Origin: Singulisphaera sp. GP187 | GTDB lineage: Bacteria > Planctomycetota > Phycisphaerae > Phycisphaerales > SM1A02 | Direction: 5' to 3' | DNA: 64,000 bases | NCBI GenBank assembly: GCA_945869475.1 | Contig: CAMBOV010000015.1 | Span: forward strand, 1-64,000 | In this document: positions 35,973 to 43,191 of the stretch, one piece after another | How the letters are laid out: each line of letters begins with the position of its first letter | Position numbering within the stretch: the first letter of the stretch is position 1 | Translations under genes and position numbers: made by a program | The notes under the pieces: model-generated | Seen by the model: only the letters and a program-made list of their open reading frames with translations | Database searches by the model: none | Told to the model about the DNA's origin: nothing

Positions 35973-36706
35973 CGATCGAAGCGCGAGATGAGCAGAGCGC
36001 GTCGGCGGGCGAACCGCCGGCCGTGCAGTTGCCACTGCGGTTGCCACTGCGGTCGCCACTACGGTCACCAGCTGCTGCGCGCAGGCGAATCGAATTGCTT
36101 GCGATTCGACGCGATGATCGTGCGAAGTCGACGAGTTCCGCGAAGGGGCGAATCGTGCAGTTCGACGCGCAGCTCGAGCTTGCGCCCAAGGTGACCGATG
36201 CGCTCGAGACTCTCAGCGAACGGTTGTTCAAAGAAGTGTTGCGAGTCGTCGAGGCGCAGGCGACCAACGCGTTGCAGGAGGTGCTTGATCAGGAAATCAA
36301 ACTCAAGACTGAGGCGACGTTCAAGCGCGGCGCCGCGGCGGTTGAATTCTCGATTGATAACAACGGAAACAAAGAAGATGTCCTGCGCGGTCAAGGCGGA
36401 TCGGTCGCGAACATTCTTAGCGTCAGTTTGCGCATGCTCGCGCTCGCGACGCTCGGCGAAGACAAACATCGAAGGGTGCTCGTGCTCGATGAGCAAGATT
36501 GTTGGCTTCGACCCGACCTCGTTCCAAAGTTTGTGAGGATCGTGCAGCACGCTGGGCGCAAACTCGGATTTCAGGTGATCATGATCAGCCACCACGATCA
36601 AAGCGTTTTCGAGCGATTCGCCGACAAAATCTACCGATTCGCTCCGCTCATGGGCGTTGTCGAAGTACGCGAAGTCGCAAAGTCACCAACGGTTGTGGAT
36701 GGGTGA
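35969..36706 (+). CDS. C-terminal half of a split Rad50/SbcC-like ATPase
   Basis: A 245-residue protein with the second set of Rad50/SMC-type ATPase motifs: a signature-like segment GQGGSVANILSVSLRMLAL at about 141-159, Walker B RVLVLDEQD at 169-177, and the H-loop MISHHDQ at about 205-211. It has no Walker A. The N-terminal 40 residues are a Pro/Leu/Arg stretch from 12-bp tandem repeats (36028-36063), followed by a short helical arm (about 60-110). With the upstream N half it would complete one ATPase head. The canonical LSGGQ is altered, as I recall for other small SbcC-like ATPases. Confidence 0.82.
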   Translation: MTIEARDEQSASAGEPPAVQLPLRLPLRSPLRSPAAARRRIELLAIRRDDRAKSTSSAKGRIVQFDAQLELAPKVTDALETLSERLFKEVLRVVEAQATNALQEVLDQEIKLKTEATFKRGAAAVEFSIDNNGNKEDVLRGQGGSVANILSVSLRMLALATLGEDKHRRVLVLDEQDCWLRPDLVPKFVRIVQHAGRKLGFQVIMISHHDQSVFERFADKIYRFAPLMGVVEVREVAKSPTVVDG

Positions 36707-36862
36707 GGGGGAGAGGCGCGGACGCTGAACGCGTCAACGGGGCCGCGGGTATAAAACCGAGGAGAGAGTTTGTACCGTACAAACTCACCAAAGAAAGGCA
36801 TGCTTTAATGGAGCCGCGCAGTTCGAGCCCCAGCAACCCGCCTTTCGAAATACCCTCTCGCG
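36707..36862 (+). promoter_or_regulatory. Intergenic region with 21-bp perfect palindrome
   Basis: 156 bp between the C-half ATPase gene and the AIM24-like gene. GAGTTTGTAC-C-GTACAAACTC at 36766-36786 is a perfect palindrome with 10-bp arms and a single central base, the typical shape of a dimeric repressor site (for example TetR-type). TATAAA at 36750-36755 is a possible -10 just upstream of it. TACCCT (36851-36856) ends 6 nt before the next ATG and is a second, leaderless-type -10. Confidence 0.5.
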
Positions 36863-37576
36863 ATGCCAACCTACACAGTCACTGGAACAACGGACCCATT
36901 CATTCAAGCGAAACTCTTGCAGGGCGAGACGATCATCGCCGAGCGCGACGCGATGGCCGCGATGACCGGCACCGTCGACATCGTCGCGAAGGCGCGCGGA
37001 GGATTCCTGAGCTCACTCGTGCGAAGCGCAACGACGGGCGAGTCGTTCTACCTGCAAGAGATCACCGCCAATCGTGGCGCGGGCACCGTCATGCTCGCGC
37101 CGCGCTATCCCGGTGAAGTTCGAGTGGTCTCGCTTACCAATGAATCGTGGATGCTCTCGGATGGCACGTTTCTCGCCGCAGACCCCTCGCTGACACTCGA
37201 GACAAGCCGCAACTCGAGTTGGGGAGCAGCGCTTGTCGGCAACACCGGCGGCTTCTTCATGCTGAAGATCTCTGGCACTGGTGCCATGATCATTTCAAGT
37301 GTTGGCGCGATTCATGAACTCATCATTCGCCCAAGCGAAGAGTTGATCGTCGACAGTGGACACGCCATCGCGTGGCCAGCCCATCTTGAAATGCGCGCGT
37401 CACTTTCGACGAATCAGAACGCTGGATTTCTTGGCAAAGTGGTCGGCGCTGCCAAGAGCGGCGAAGGAGTCGTGCTGCGCTTCTCAGGGGGATCAACGGG
37501 CGGACGCATTCTCGTCTCGAGCCGAAGTCGCAAGAGCCTCATCGACTGGATTGGATCGTTCTTGCCCGGCAAGTAG
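36863..37576 (+). CDS. AIM24 / TIGR00266-family protein
   Basis: A 237-residue beta-rich protein with the pattern of the TIGR00266/AIM24 family: an early LQGETIIAERDAMAAMTG, GGFLSSLVRSATTGESFYL, a central PGEVRVVSL, and a C-terminal GGRILVSSRSR. The molecular function of this family is not known; the eukaryotic relative AIM24 is a mitochondrial inner-membrane protein. No signal peptide or membrane helix is present. The upstream region carries a strong palindrome, so expression may be regulated. It is convergent with the molybdenum cofactor genes. Confidence 0.87.
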   Translation: MPTYTVTGTTDPFIQAKLLQGETIIAERDAMAAMTGTVDIVAKARGGFLSSLVRSATTGESFYLQEITANRGAGTVMLAPRYPGEVRVVSLTNESWMLSDGTFLAADPSLTLETSRNSSWGAALVGNTGGFFMLKISGTGAMIISSVGAIHELIIRPSEELIVDSGHAIAWPAHLEMRASLSTNQNAGFLGKVVGAAKSGEGVVLRFSGGSTGGRILVSSRSRKSLIDWIGSFLPGK

Positions 37577-37644
37577 CCCTTCTCGCACCAACACACGCGA
37601 CCTTCGCGCTTTACACGTGCGCTCTCGCAACGGATTGAGGGCCC

Positions 37645-38238
37645 TCAACAGGTGGCGTCGACATCGTGCACTTCGTTGATATTCGCAAGTGAACTCGCGT
37701 CGCACGTGACCTCGACGATGGTCTCTCGCACCAGCGCGCTCGAGAGTTGGTAGTGACCCGCTGCGATTCGCGCCGCGAGGGTTGGAAGTGCTGCCTGCGT
37801 GTAGAGCCCAGCACAGGGATGGGTTCGATCGGTCGCGGCGAACACGGCGAAGGCCTGTGGATTCGCCTGCGCCGCTGCGAGTATCCGCAGTGCTGAATCA
37901 GCGCTGAACGAGGGCATGTCGCCCGCGAGAACGAAGATCGATCCACGCCAACACTGCAGTGCGCTGGTGATGCCGCCGAGGGGTCCGATGGCTGGGTGCG
38001 CATCGATGATGATGCCATCGGCGAGCAACGGCACATCGGGATGGCACTCCCCCACCACCTTCACGCGCCGTCCAAAGATGCTGCGCAAGATTTCGATCGA
38101 GTGAAGCACGAGCGGTGATCCACTCGCGCCGATCGGTTCTCGAAGTTTATCGCGACCAAAGCGGCGACTTCTTCCGCCGACGAGCACGATGGGCTGTATC
38201 GACTCGAGAAACGCCGCGTTCAACGCGTCACTGCTCAT
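37645..38238 (-). CDS. mobA: Molybdenum cofactor guanylyltransferase
   Basis: A 197-residue nucleotidyltransferase. The N-terminal PIVLVGGRSRRFGRDK is the MobA loop (usually LAGGxSxRMGxDK) and IFVLAGDMPSF is the metal-binding Asp segment. MobA adds GMP to molybdopterin to make the bis-MGD cofactor. The start at 38238 overlaps the mogA/moaB stop by 11 nt and removes an implausible Arg/Cys-rich extension. It is the last gene of a four-gene cofactor operon. A 14-bp palindrome overlaps its stop codon. Confidence 0.87.
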   Translation of the reverse strand: MSSDALNAAFLESIQPIVLVGGRSRRFGRDKLREPIGASGSPLVLHSIEILRSIFGRRVKVVGECHPDVPLLADGIIIDAHPAIGPLGGITSALQCWRGSIFVLAGDMPSFSADSALRILAAAQANPQAFAVFAATDRTHPCAGLYTQAALPTLAARIAAGHYQLSSALVRETIVEVTCDASSLANINEVHDVDATC

Positions 38239-38788
38239 GTGCGATGACCTTGCCAGTGACGGGCGTCGCATCGGGGCGTCCGTCGTCTTGCACCTCGCCG
38301 CGCAAGGTCTCGATCGCGTGCGGCAAGATGTCGAGGATCGCTTCAAGGTTTTCACTTGATCCGCGCGGCGACCCAGGAAGCGTGAGGATCAGTGTGCGAC
38401 CGATCGTGCCTGAGACTCCACGCGACAGAAATGCGCGCGGCGTCTTGCTCATGCATCGCAGTCGCGCGAGATCCATCAGCGCAGGATGCTCGCGCTCGAA
38501 GACACCCCGCGCAGCTTCTGGAGTGACATCGCGAGGCGCGAGCCCAGTCCCACCCGTGCTCACGATCAAATCGATCTCGGCTGACGGGAGCGACCACGCG
38601 ACAAAACACGCGGCGATGTGCTGCTTTTCGTCAGGAACACAGCGCATTTCGACAATTGTCGCGCCCATGCGCGCGCGCAAGATCTCTGCGAGACCTGGTC
38701 CAGAGGTGTCGACGGTCTCGCCTGTGCTGCACCGATCGCTCACAGTGAGAACCGCTGCTCGAATCGATCGCGGTGCGGCGTGCGTCAT
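38228..38788 (-). CDS. mog: Molybdopterin adenylyltransferase (MogA/MoaB type)
   Basis: A 186-residue MogA/MoaB-fold protein. The signature motifs are AVLTVSDRCSTGE at the N terminus, VSTGGTGLAPRDVTPEA in the centre, and the LPGSPRGSSEN loop. It adenylates molybdopterin before molybdate insertion by MoeA. Which of the two paralogous names applies cannot be settled from sequence alone. It overlaps moaC by ATGA at its start (38785-38788) and mobA at its end. Confidence 0.9.
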   Translation of the reverse strand: MTHAAPRSIRAAVLTVSDRCSTGETVDTSGPGLAEILRARMGATIVEMRCVPDEKQHIAACFVAWSLPSAEIDLIVSTGGTGLAPRDVTPEAARGVFEREHPALMDLARLRCMSKTPRAFLSRGVSGTIGRTLILTLPGSPRGSSENLEAILDILPHAIETLRGEVQDDGRPDATPVTGKVIAHEQ

Positions 38789-39288
38789 TCGAGACTCGCC
38801 GGTGCGATGTATGAGCCGTGGCGTCCACCATGTTTTTCGGTGACGCGGATCGACTCAATCACCATCGACTTGTCGACGGACTTGCCCATGTCGATCACTG
38901 TGAGGCACGCAACGGCGACCGCTGTGAGCGCTTCCATCTCGACACCGGTTCGCGACTCGGTGCGCACAGTCGCACAGACTCGAATGCCTCCTGACGTGAG
39001 CTCGAGCGTGATGTCGACTGCGTCGAGCGGCAACGTGTGGCACAGTGGGATCAACTCATCAGTGCGCTTCGCCGCAAGAATGCCTGCGAGACGTGCAACA
39101 TCGAGAAGCGATCCCTTGGCGAGTGAGTTCTCTCGGATGCGTTGCTCGAGTTCAGCCGAAATGCGAACGAACCCCTCGGCCGCTGCCATGCGCTTCGTGA
39201 TTGGCTTTGCGCCAACATCGACCATGCGCGCGCCACCACCCTCATCGATGTGCGAAAGTTTCGTCGTCTCGTCGCGCAAGTTGCTCAT
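38785..39288 (-). CDS. moaC: Cyclic pyranopterin monophosphate synthase
   Basis: A 167-residue MoaC, which acts after MoaA to form cyclic pyranopterin monophosphate. Conserved features: ARMVDVGAKPITKR near the start, TDELIPLCHTLPLDAVDI in the centre with the LCH active-site histidine, and TGVEMEALTAVAVACLTVIDM with DMGKSVDK following. Length is typical. ATG 39288 overlaps the moeA stop (ATGA at 39285-39288). No moaA is present in the window. Confidence 0.95.
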   Translation of the reverse strand: MSNLRDETTKLSHIDEGGGARMVDVGAKPITKRMAAAEGFVRISAELEQRIRENSLAKGSLLDVARLAGILAAKRTDELIPLCHTLPLDAVDITLELTSGGIRVCATVRTESRTGVEMEALTAVAVACLTVIDMGKSVDKSMVIESIRVTEKHGGRHGSYIAPASLE

Positions 39289-40574
39289 GTCGACCAAGGA
39301 TAGAAGGGGGAACTCGCGGATGCGCCTGCTCCCGGGGGAACCTCAATGAATCCATCCGTGATTCCTGCGGAAATCATGTCGCCAGACCCCCGTCCATCGG
39401 CGAGGTGCGCCTCGCCAGTGCTGGTAATGCGCACGAGTCGATGCCACCAGAGGTCGATCGACTTGTGATCTGGGTTCGCGACCGCGACGCGAGCGACTGA
39501 AACTTGGTGAGCGAGGCCAGCCATCGCGTCGAGCACTGGCAGAACGATTCGAGTGCATGTCACGAGCGTCGAGACAGGATTGCCCGGCAGCGCGAAGATG
39601 GCGACTCCGCCTGCGACGGCTGCGAGCATTGGCTTGCCCGGGCGTTGGGGCAAGCCGTGAAAGAGCACATCAGCGCCAACCGATTCAATTGCCGTGCGAA
39701 CTCCGTCGCGGTGTCCCATCGAAATGCCGCCCGTGAAAATGATCGCGTCGCAGCAGGTGAGCGCGGTGCGAAGTTCGCTCGCGAGCGCGTCATCTTCATC
39801 GCGCACATGCGTGACGCGTGTGACCTCGATCGATGGGTGCGCCGCGAGCACCGCTTCGAGTGCAGGACCGTTGCTGTTTCGAATCTGAAATGGCGCAGGA
39901 GTTTCACCGGGCGCGACGACTTCGTCTCCAGTGGTGATGATCGCAACATGCACCCGCGCGAAGAGCAGAGGCAGTGCGCACCCGACTGCGGCAAGCGCAC
40001 CGATCGAGGCGGCGGTGAGACGTCTGCCACTGGCGAGAAGTTCGTCGCCAGCGCGAGTGTTCTCGCCGCGCGCGCGGATGTTTGCACCAGCGCGCAGAGC
40101 CCCTCGTTTCTGCTGTGAAATCGTGATTGTGTGAGTCGCGGCGCCGTCTTGGTGGTCTGTGACATGTTCGGCGAGATGCTCGACCAGATCTTCGACCAGA
40201 TCCTCGCGCTTGATGACCGCATCGCAGCCTGGCGGGATCGCCGCGCCCGTGACAATGCGCACGGCCTGACCTGCGAGCATCGGGGACGGCGCCTCGCCGA
40301 TGCGAACTTCTCCCGCGACGGTGAGCGTGAGATCGCGCGCGCGGTCGAGCGCGAGGTCTGCGGTGCGGATCGCGAACCCATCCATTGCTGAAGTATCGAA
40401 AGGTGGACTGTCTCGATCGGCGCGAATCGACTCGGCGAGAACGCGTCCTCGCGCACTCTTCAACGGCACGCGCTCGACGGAAGGCTCGCGAGCGCGAGCC
40501 TGCATTCGCGCGATCATCAGGTCGACGGCGGCCTGCGGCGAATCACACGCGAATGGTTGGTTTCGAAATCCCAT
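39285..40574 (-). CDS. moeA: Molybdopterin molybdenumtransferase
   Basis: A 429-residue MoeA, inserting molybdate into adenylated molybdopterin. The N-terminal domains contain LKSARGRVLAESIRADRDSP and FDTSAMDGFAIR, followed by IVTGAAIPPGCDAVIKRED. The MoCF domain has IITTGDEVVAPGE and FTGGISMGHRDGVR, with PGNPVSTLVT near the C-terminal domain. It heads the minus-strand cofactor operon and is divergent from moaD, with 31 bp between the starts. Confidence 0.95.
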   Translation of the reverse strand: MGFRNQPFACDSPQAAVDLMIARMQARAREPSVERVPLKSARGRVLAESIRADRDSPPFDTSAMDGFAIRTADLALDRARDLTLTVAGEVRIGEAPSPMLAGQAVRIVTGAAIPPGCDAVIKREDLVEDLVEHLAEHVTDHQDGAATHTITISQQKRGALRAGANIRARGENTRAGDELLASGRRLTAASIGALAAVGCALPLLFARVHVAIITTGDEVVAPGETPAPFQIRNSNGPALEAVLAAHPSIEVTRVTHVRDEDDALASELRTALTCCDAIIFTGGISMGHRDGVRTAIESVGADVLFHGLPQRPGKPMLAAVAGGVAIFALPGNPVSTLVTCTRIVLPVLDAMAGLAHQVSVARVAVANPDHKSIDLWWHRLVRITSTGEAHLADGRGSGDMISAGITDGFIEVPPGAGASASSPFYPWST

Positions 40575-40593
40575 GGGAGAGTGGTTCGCACAT

Positions 40594-40599
40594 TACACT
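40594..40599 (+). promoter_or_regulatory. TACACT, putative -10 of leaderless moaD-moaE mRNA
   Basis: TACACT ends 6 nt before the moaD ATG, in a 31-bp gap between divergent start codons that leaves no room for a Shine-Dalgarno. No -35 is clear. Confidence 0.45.
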
Positions 40600-40605
40600 C
40601 ATGCG

Positions 40606-40869
40606 ATGCATCTTGAAGTGCTCGTCTTTGGACAAGTGGCAACGATCGCAGAGTGTGATCGCGTGCGAATTCACCTTGCGCGTGCAGCACACGAGTGCGA
40701 AACCGCGACCGTGCGCGAGGTGCTCACCGCGTTGGGCGAACAGCATCCCGACGTGCGATTCGCGCTCGCATCGGCACGCATCGCGGTCAACCACTCGTTT
40801 GCAGGCGGCGACGCGACGGTCACAATCACCGACGAATTGGCGTTGATTTCGCTGGTGGGAGGCGGATGA
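40606..40869 (+). CDS. moaD: Molybdopterin synthase small subunit
   Basis: An 87-residue ubiquitin-fold protein ending in the required Gly-Gly (LISLVGGG), whose C terminus becomes a thiocarboxylate and donates sulfur to molybdopterin. It starts MHLEVLVFGQVATI, typical of MoaD, and has the VNHSFA segment before the last strands. The stop overlaps the moaE start as ATGA. The short gap to the divergent moeA gene suggests a shared promoter region. Confidence 0.9.
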   Translation: MHLEVLVFGQVATIAECDRVRIHLARAAHECETATVREVLTALGEQHPDVRFALASARIAVNHSFAGGDATVTITDELALISLVGGG

Positions 40870-41327
40870 TCGTCTGTGCAACGATTGTCGATGGGGCGAT
40901 CACGCGCGAAGCAGAAGGGCGCGCGATCGGCACGGTTCTGGAGAGTCTCGAACAACTGGTCGCGACTGGATTGAACGGCGCAACGGTTCGGTTCGAAGGA
41001 GTTGTTCGCGCGATCGAGACCTCTCCCGACGGTAGTGCGCGCGATCTCGCCGCGCTCGATTACACCACCTACGACCCGATGGCGCACCGCGAACTCGAAG
41101 CGCTCGCGCGTGATGTCGCGCAGACGCACGCACTTGGCGCACTCGTCACGGTGCACAGTCGCGGACACGTCGCCGTTGGCGCGATCTCATTCGTGTTGAT
41201 CATCGTCTCTGCGCACCGAGCCCAGTCGCTTCGCGCGATGAGCGAGTTCATCGATCGACTCAAACAAGATGTGCCGATTTGGAAGCAGCCGGTGTGGAAG
41301 TCGTCAGCGTCGGCGCCGCTGGTGTAG
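40866..41327 (+). CDS. moaE: Molybdopterin synthase catalytic subunit
   Basis: A 153-residue MoaE that uses MoaD thiocarboxylate to convert cyclic pyranopterin monophosphate to molybdopterin. Conserved parts: GATVRFEGVVRAIE, LDYTTYDPMAHRELE, the VTVHSRGHVAVGAISFVLIIV block, and the catalytic KQDVPIWKQ near the C terminus. The start at 40866 overlaps moaD (ATGA). It is convergent with the dockerin-bearing gene 13 nt downstream. Confidence 0.93.
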   Translation: MIVCATIVDGAITREAEGRAIGTVLESLEQLVATGLNGATVRFEGVVRAIETSPDGSARDLAALDYTTYDPMAHRELEALARDVAQTHALGALVTVHSRGHVAVGAISFVLIIVSAHRAQSLRAMSEFIDRLKQDVPIWKQPVWKSSASAPLV

Positions 41328-41340
41328 AACGATCGCCGCC

Positions 41341-43191
41341 TCAACCCACTGGAGGAACGGTGGCCACCACGATGAGCGTTCCATCGGGCAGCACAGCGAC
41401 TCCCGGATCAGCACCCGGCACACCGCTTGGTGTCGCATCGAGCGTCCACGATGCTCCATCTGTGGTGCGTGCACTCCAGACTCCGGCGTTGGATGTTCCG
41501 TAGAAGCGCAGACCCTTTGGAATCTGCACAAGAGCGCCGAGCCAGCGATTCGTCGTCGCGCCAGAAAGATTCGGCTGCCTCACGAAGTTCAGCCCGTCGG
41601 TGCTCGTCGCTCGATAGGCGCTGCCATCGGCTCCTTGGATCGGCGCGATCAACTGCCATGTGCCGTTGAGTTGCGCGGCTGCGCAGTCGATCACCATCTG
41701 ACCAGTCACTGCGAATCGATCACCAGGTTCGAGTGCAAATTGCACGCCATCAGAGGAGATTGCGCTGCCGATGCGAGCGATCGCCCCCGGTGTGTTCTTG
41801 TTCATCGTGAAGTACATACGAACGCGTCCATCGGCGAGCACGACGAGCGTGGGATCAAATGGCGCACGCTCATCGCCGTTGATGCCCGTGAGTGCAGCAG
41901 TCATTGGTGTTGACCACGTCAGTCCGCCGTCGACTGAACGGCTCAGTGCGATGCGATCGAACGCGGCAGGATTGCTTTCGGGAAACCACTGAAAGGCTGC
42001 GATCAATTCGCCAGACTCGGCGCGTGCGACCGACGCGACCCCCGCTCGCGCAAACGTATGAACGCGCACCGCGCTTGAACCTGGCGCAATTCGGTAGACC
42101 CCGATGTCGTTGTTCCACGGACCCGTTCCAGTCCCTTGGGGACTCCATCCAGTGAGAAGGATCGCGAGGTCGACTCCATTCACCATATCGTCGTCGTTGA
42201 GATCTGCGTCGGCATTCGAACCCCCCCACGCCGAAAGCAGCGCGGCGAGATCGGCGCCATCAACCTGGCCACTCTCGTTGACATCAGCGATCGCCGCGCG
42301 GGGTGGTCGTCCGACCATTTCTTGCATGATTGTGCGCAGAAATGGCTCGATCTGAACCGACTCAGGAAGCGTCGACGCGAGCATCGTGCCAGTGAAACTT
42401 TGGTTCGCGGCGTTTGATCCGCTGCCGGTCGATCCATTGACACGAGCGAATCGCGAGCGCCCCGTTCCTCCGCTCGACTGCATGACCGCACGATTGTTGA
42501 GTTTGATCGTGTGCAGATGATCAGGCTGCACGTGATCAGCGAGTGACTGCACGGCAATGAAGTCGCCGCGATACTGGAAGAGGAAGTTGATCGGTTCATG
42601 CTCGAACCACCACGCATTGTCAGCGACATCGTGCCCTGTCATTGAAGCGGTGTCCGAGCGATCGGCCGGACCCTCCCACTCAACGAGCGACTTCACCTGC
42701 GGCGTGTGCGGATATCGCGCGAGCGCTCCTGCAGCCATCGTGATGCCGAACGAACGCGACTGCACATGCAGATTGTTTGCGGCAACATCGGAGCGTGATG
42801 CGACAGACTTGAGTACAGCGTGCAAGCCATCTTGCTGGATGAACCCGCCGAAATCTTCAACCGTGTACACGCCACCATTGGTGCTCTGACCACGACCATC
42901 TGGATCGAACTTCACGGTGACGAATCCCAGGTCGGCCTGCGCCTGCATGTTCGCATCGGAAAAAGTCGTGGTTGTGCCAACTCCACCAGGCACATACACA
43001 ATTGCTGGATAGCGCACCCCCGCTTGCGCGTTAGAGGGGCGAAAGGTGAGTGTGAAAAGTTGCACGCCACTCGTGGGATTCGTCACCCAGGTGACGACTG
43101 GAGTGCCTTGAGCACTCGCCGGCGGAACCATCGAGAGTGCGATCACGCACGCGAAGAGGAGGCGGATGAGGGCTGCGAGGTGATTTTTCAT
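41341..43191 (-). CDS. Secreted alpha/beta-hydrolase-like protein with dockerin-like EF-hands and sialidase-like C terminus
   Basis: A 616-residue secreted protein. A signal peptide (1-28, ending PASAQ) precedes an alpha/beta-hydrolase-like region (about 30-290) with the nucleophile elbow SRSFGITMA. At 302-350 lies a dockerin-like pair of calcium loops (DVNESGQVDGADLAALLSAW, then DLNDDDMVNGVDLAILLTGW), a signature of Phycisphaerae surface proteins. The C-terminal 260 residues contain sialidase-like repeats such as SRSVDGGLTWS and a second near DGASWT. It probably acts on polymers at the cell surface; the substrate is unknown. A GGAG lies 8 nt before the ATG at 43191, and the start overlaps the hutD stop. 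Confidence 0.83.
   Translation of the reverse strand: MKNHLAALIRLLFACVIALSMVPPASAQGTPVVTWVTNPTSGVQLFTLTFRPSNAQAGVRYPAIVYVPGGVGTTTTFSDANMQAQADLGFVTVKFDPDGRGQSTNGGVYTVEDFGGFIQQDGLHAVLKSVASRSDVAANNLHVQSRSFGITMAAGALARYPHTPQVKSLVEWEGPADRSDTASMTGHDVADNAWWFEHEPINFLFQYRGDFIAVQSLADHVQPDHLHTIKLNNRAVMQSSGGTGRSRFARVNGSTGSGSNAANQSFTGTMLASTLPESVQIEPFLRTIMQEMVGRPPRAAIADVNESGQVDGADLAALLSAWGGSNADADLNDDDMVNGVDLAILLTGWSPQGTGTGPWNNDIGVYRIAPGSSAVRVHTFARAGVASVARAESGELIAAFQWFPESNPAAFDRIALSRSVDGGLTWSTPMTAALTGINGDERAPFDPTLVVLADGRVRMYFTMNKNTPGAIARIGSAISSDGVQFALEPGDRFAVTGQMVIDCAAAQLNGTWQLIAPIQGADGSAYRATSTDGLNFVRQPNLSGATTNRWLGALVQIPKGLRFYGTSNAGVWSARTTDGASWTLDATPSGVPGADPGVAVLPDGTLIVVATVPPVG

Noticed and set aside
36808-37116. 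Open frame starting MEPRSSSPSNPPFE upstream of and overlapping the AIM24 gene
   Set aside because: It overlaps the clearly recognisable AIM24 protein in another frame and its composition turns Arg/His-rich, typical of a shadow frame.
37635-37648. 14-bp palindrome TTGAGGGCCCTCAA at the mobA stop codon
   Set aside because: It overlaps a stop codon in a convergent gap, has no loop and no T run, so it is neither a good terminator nor clearly an operator.
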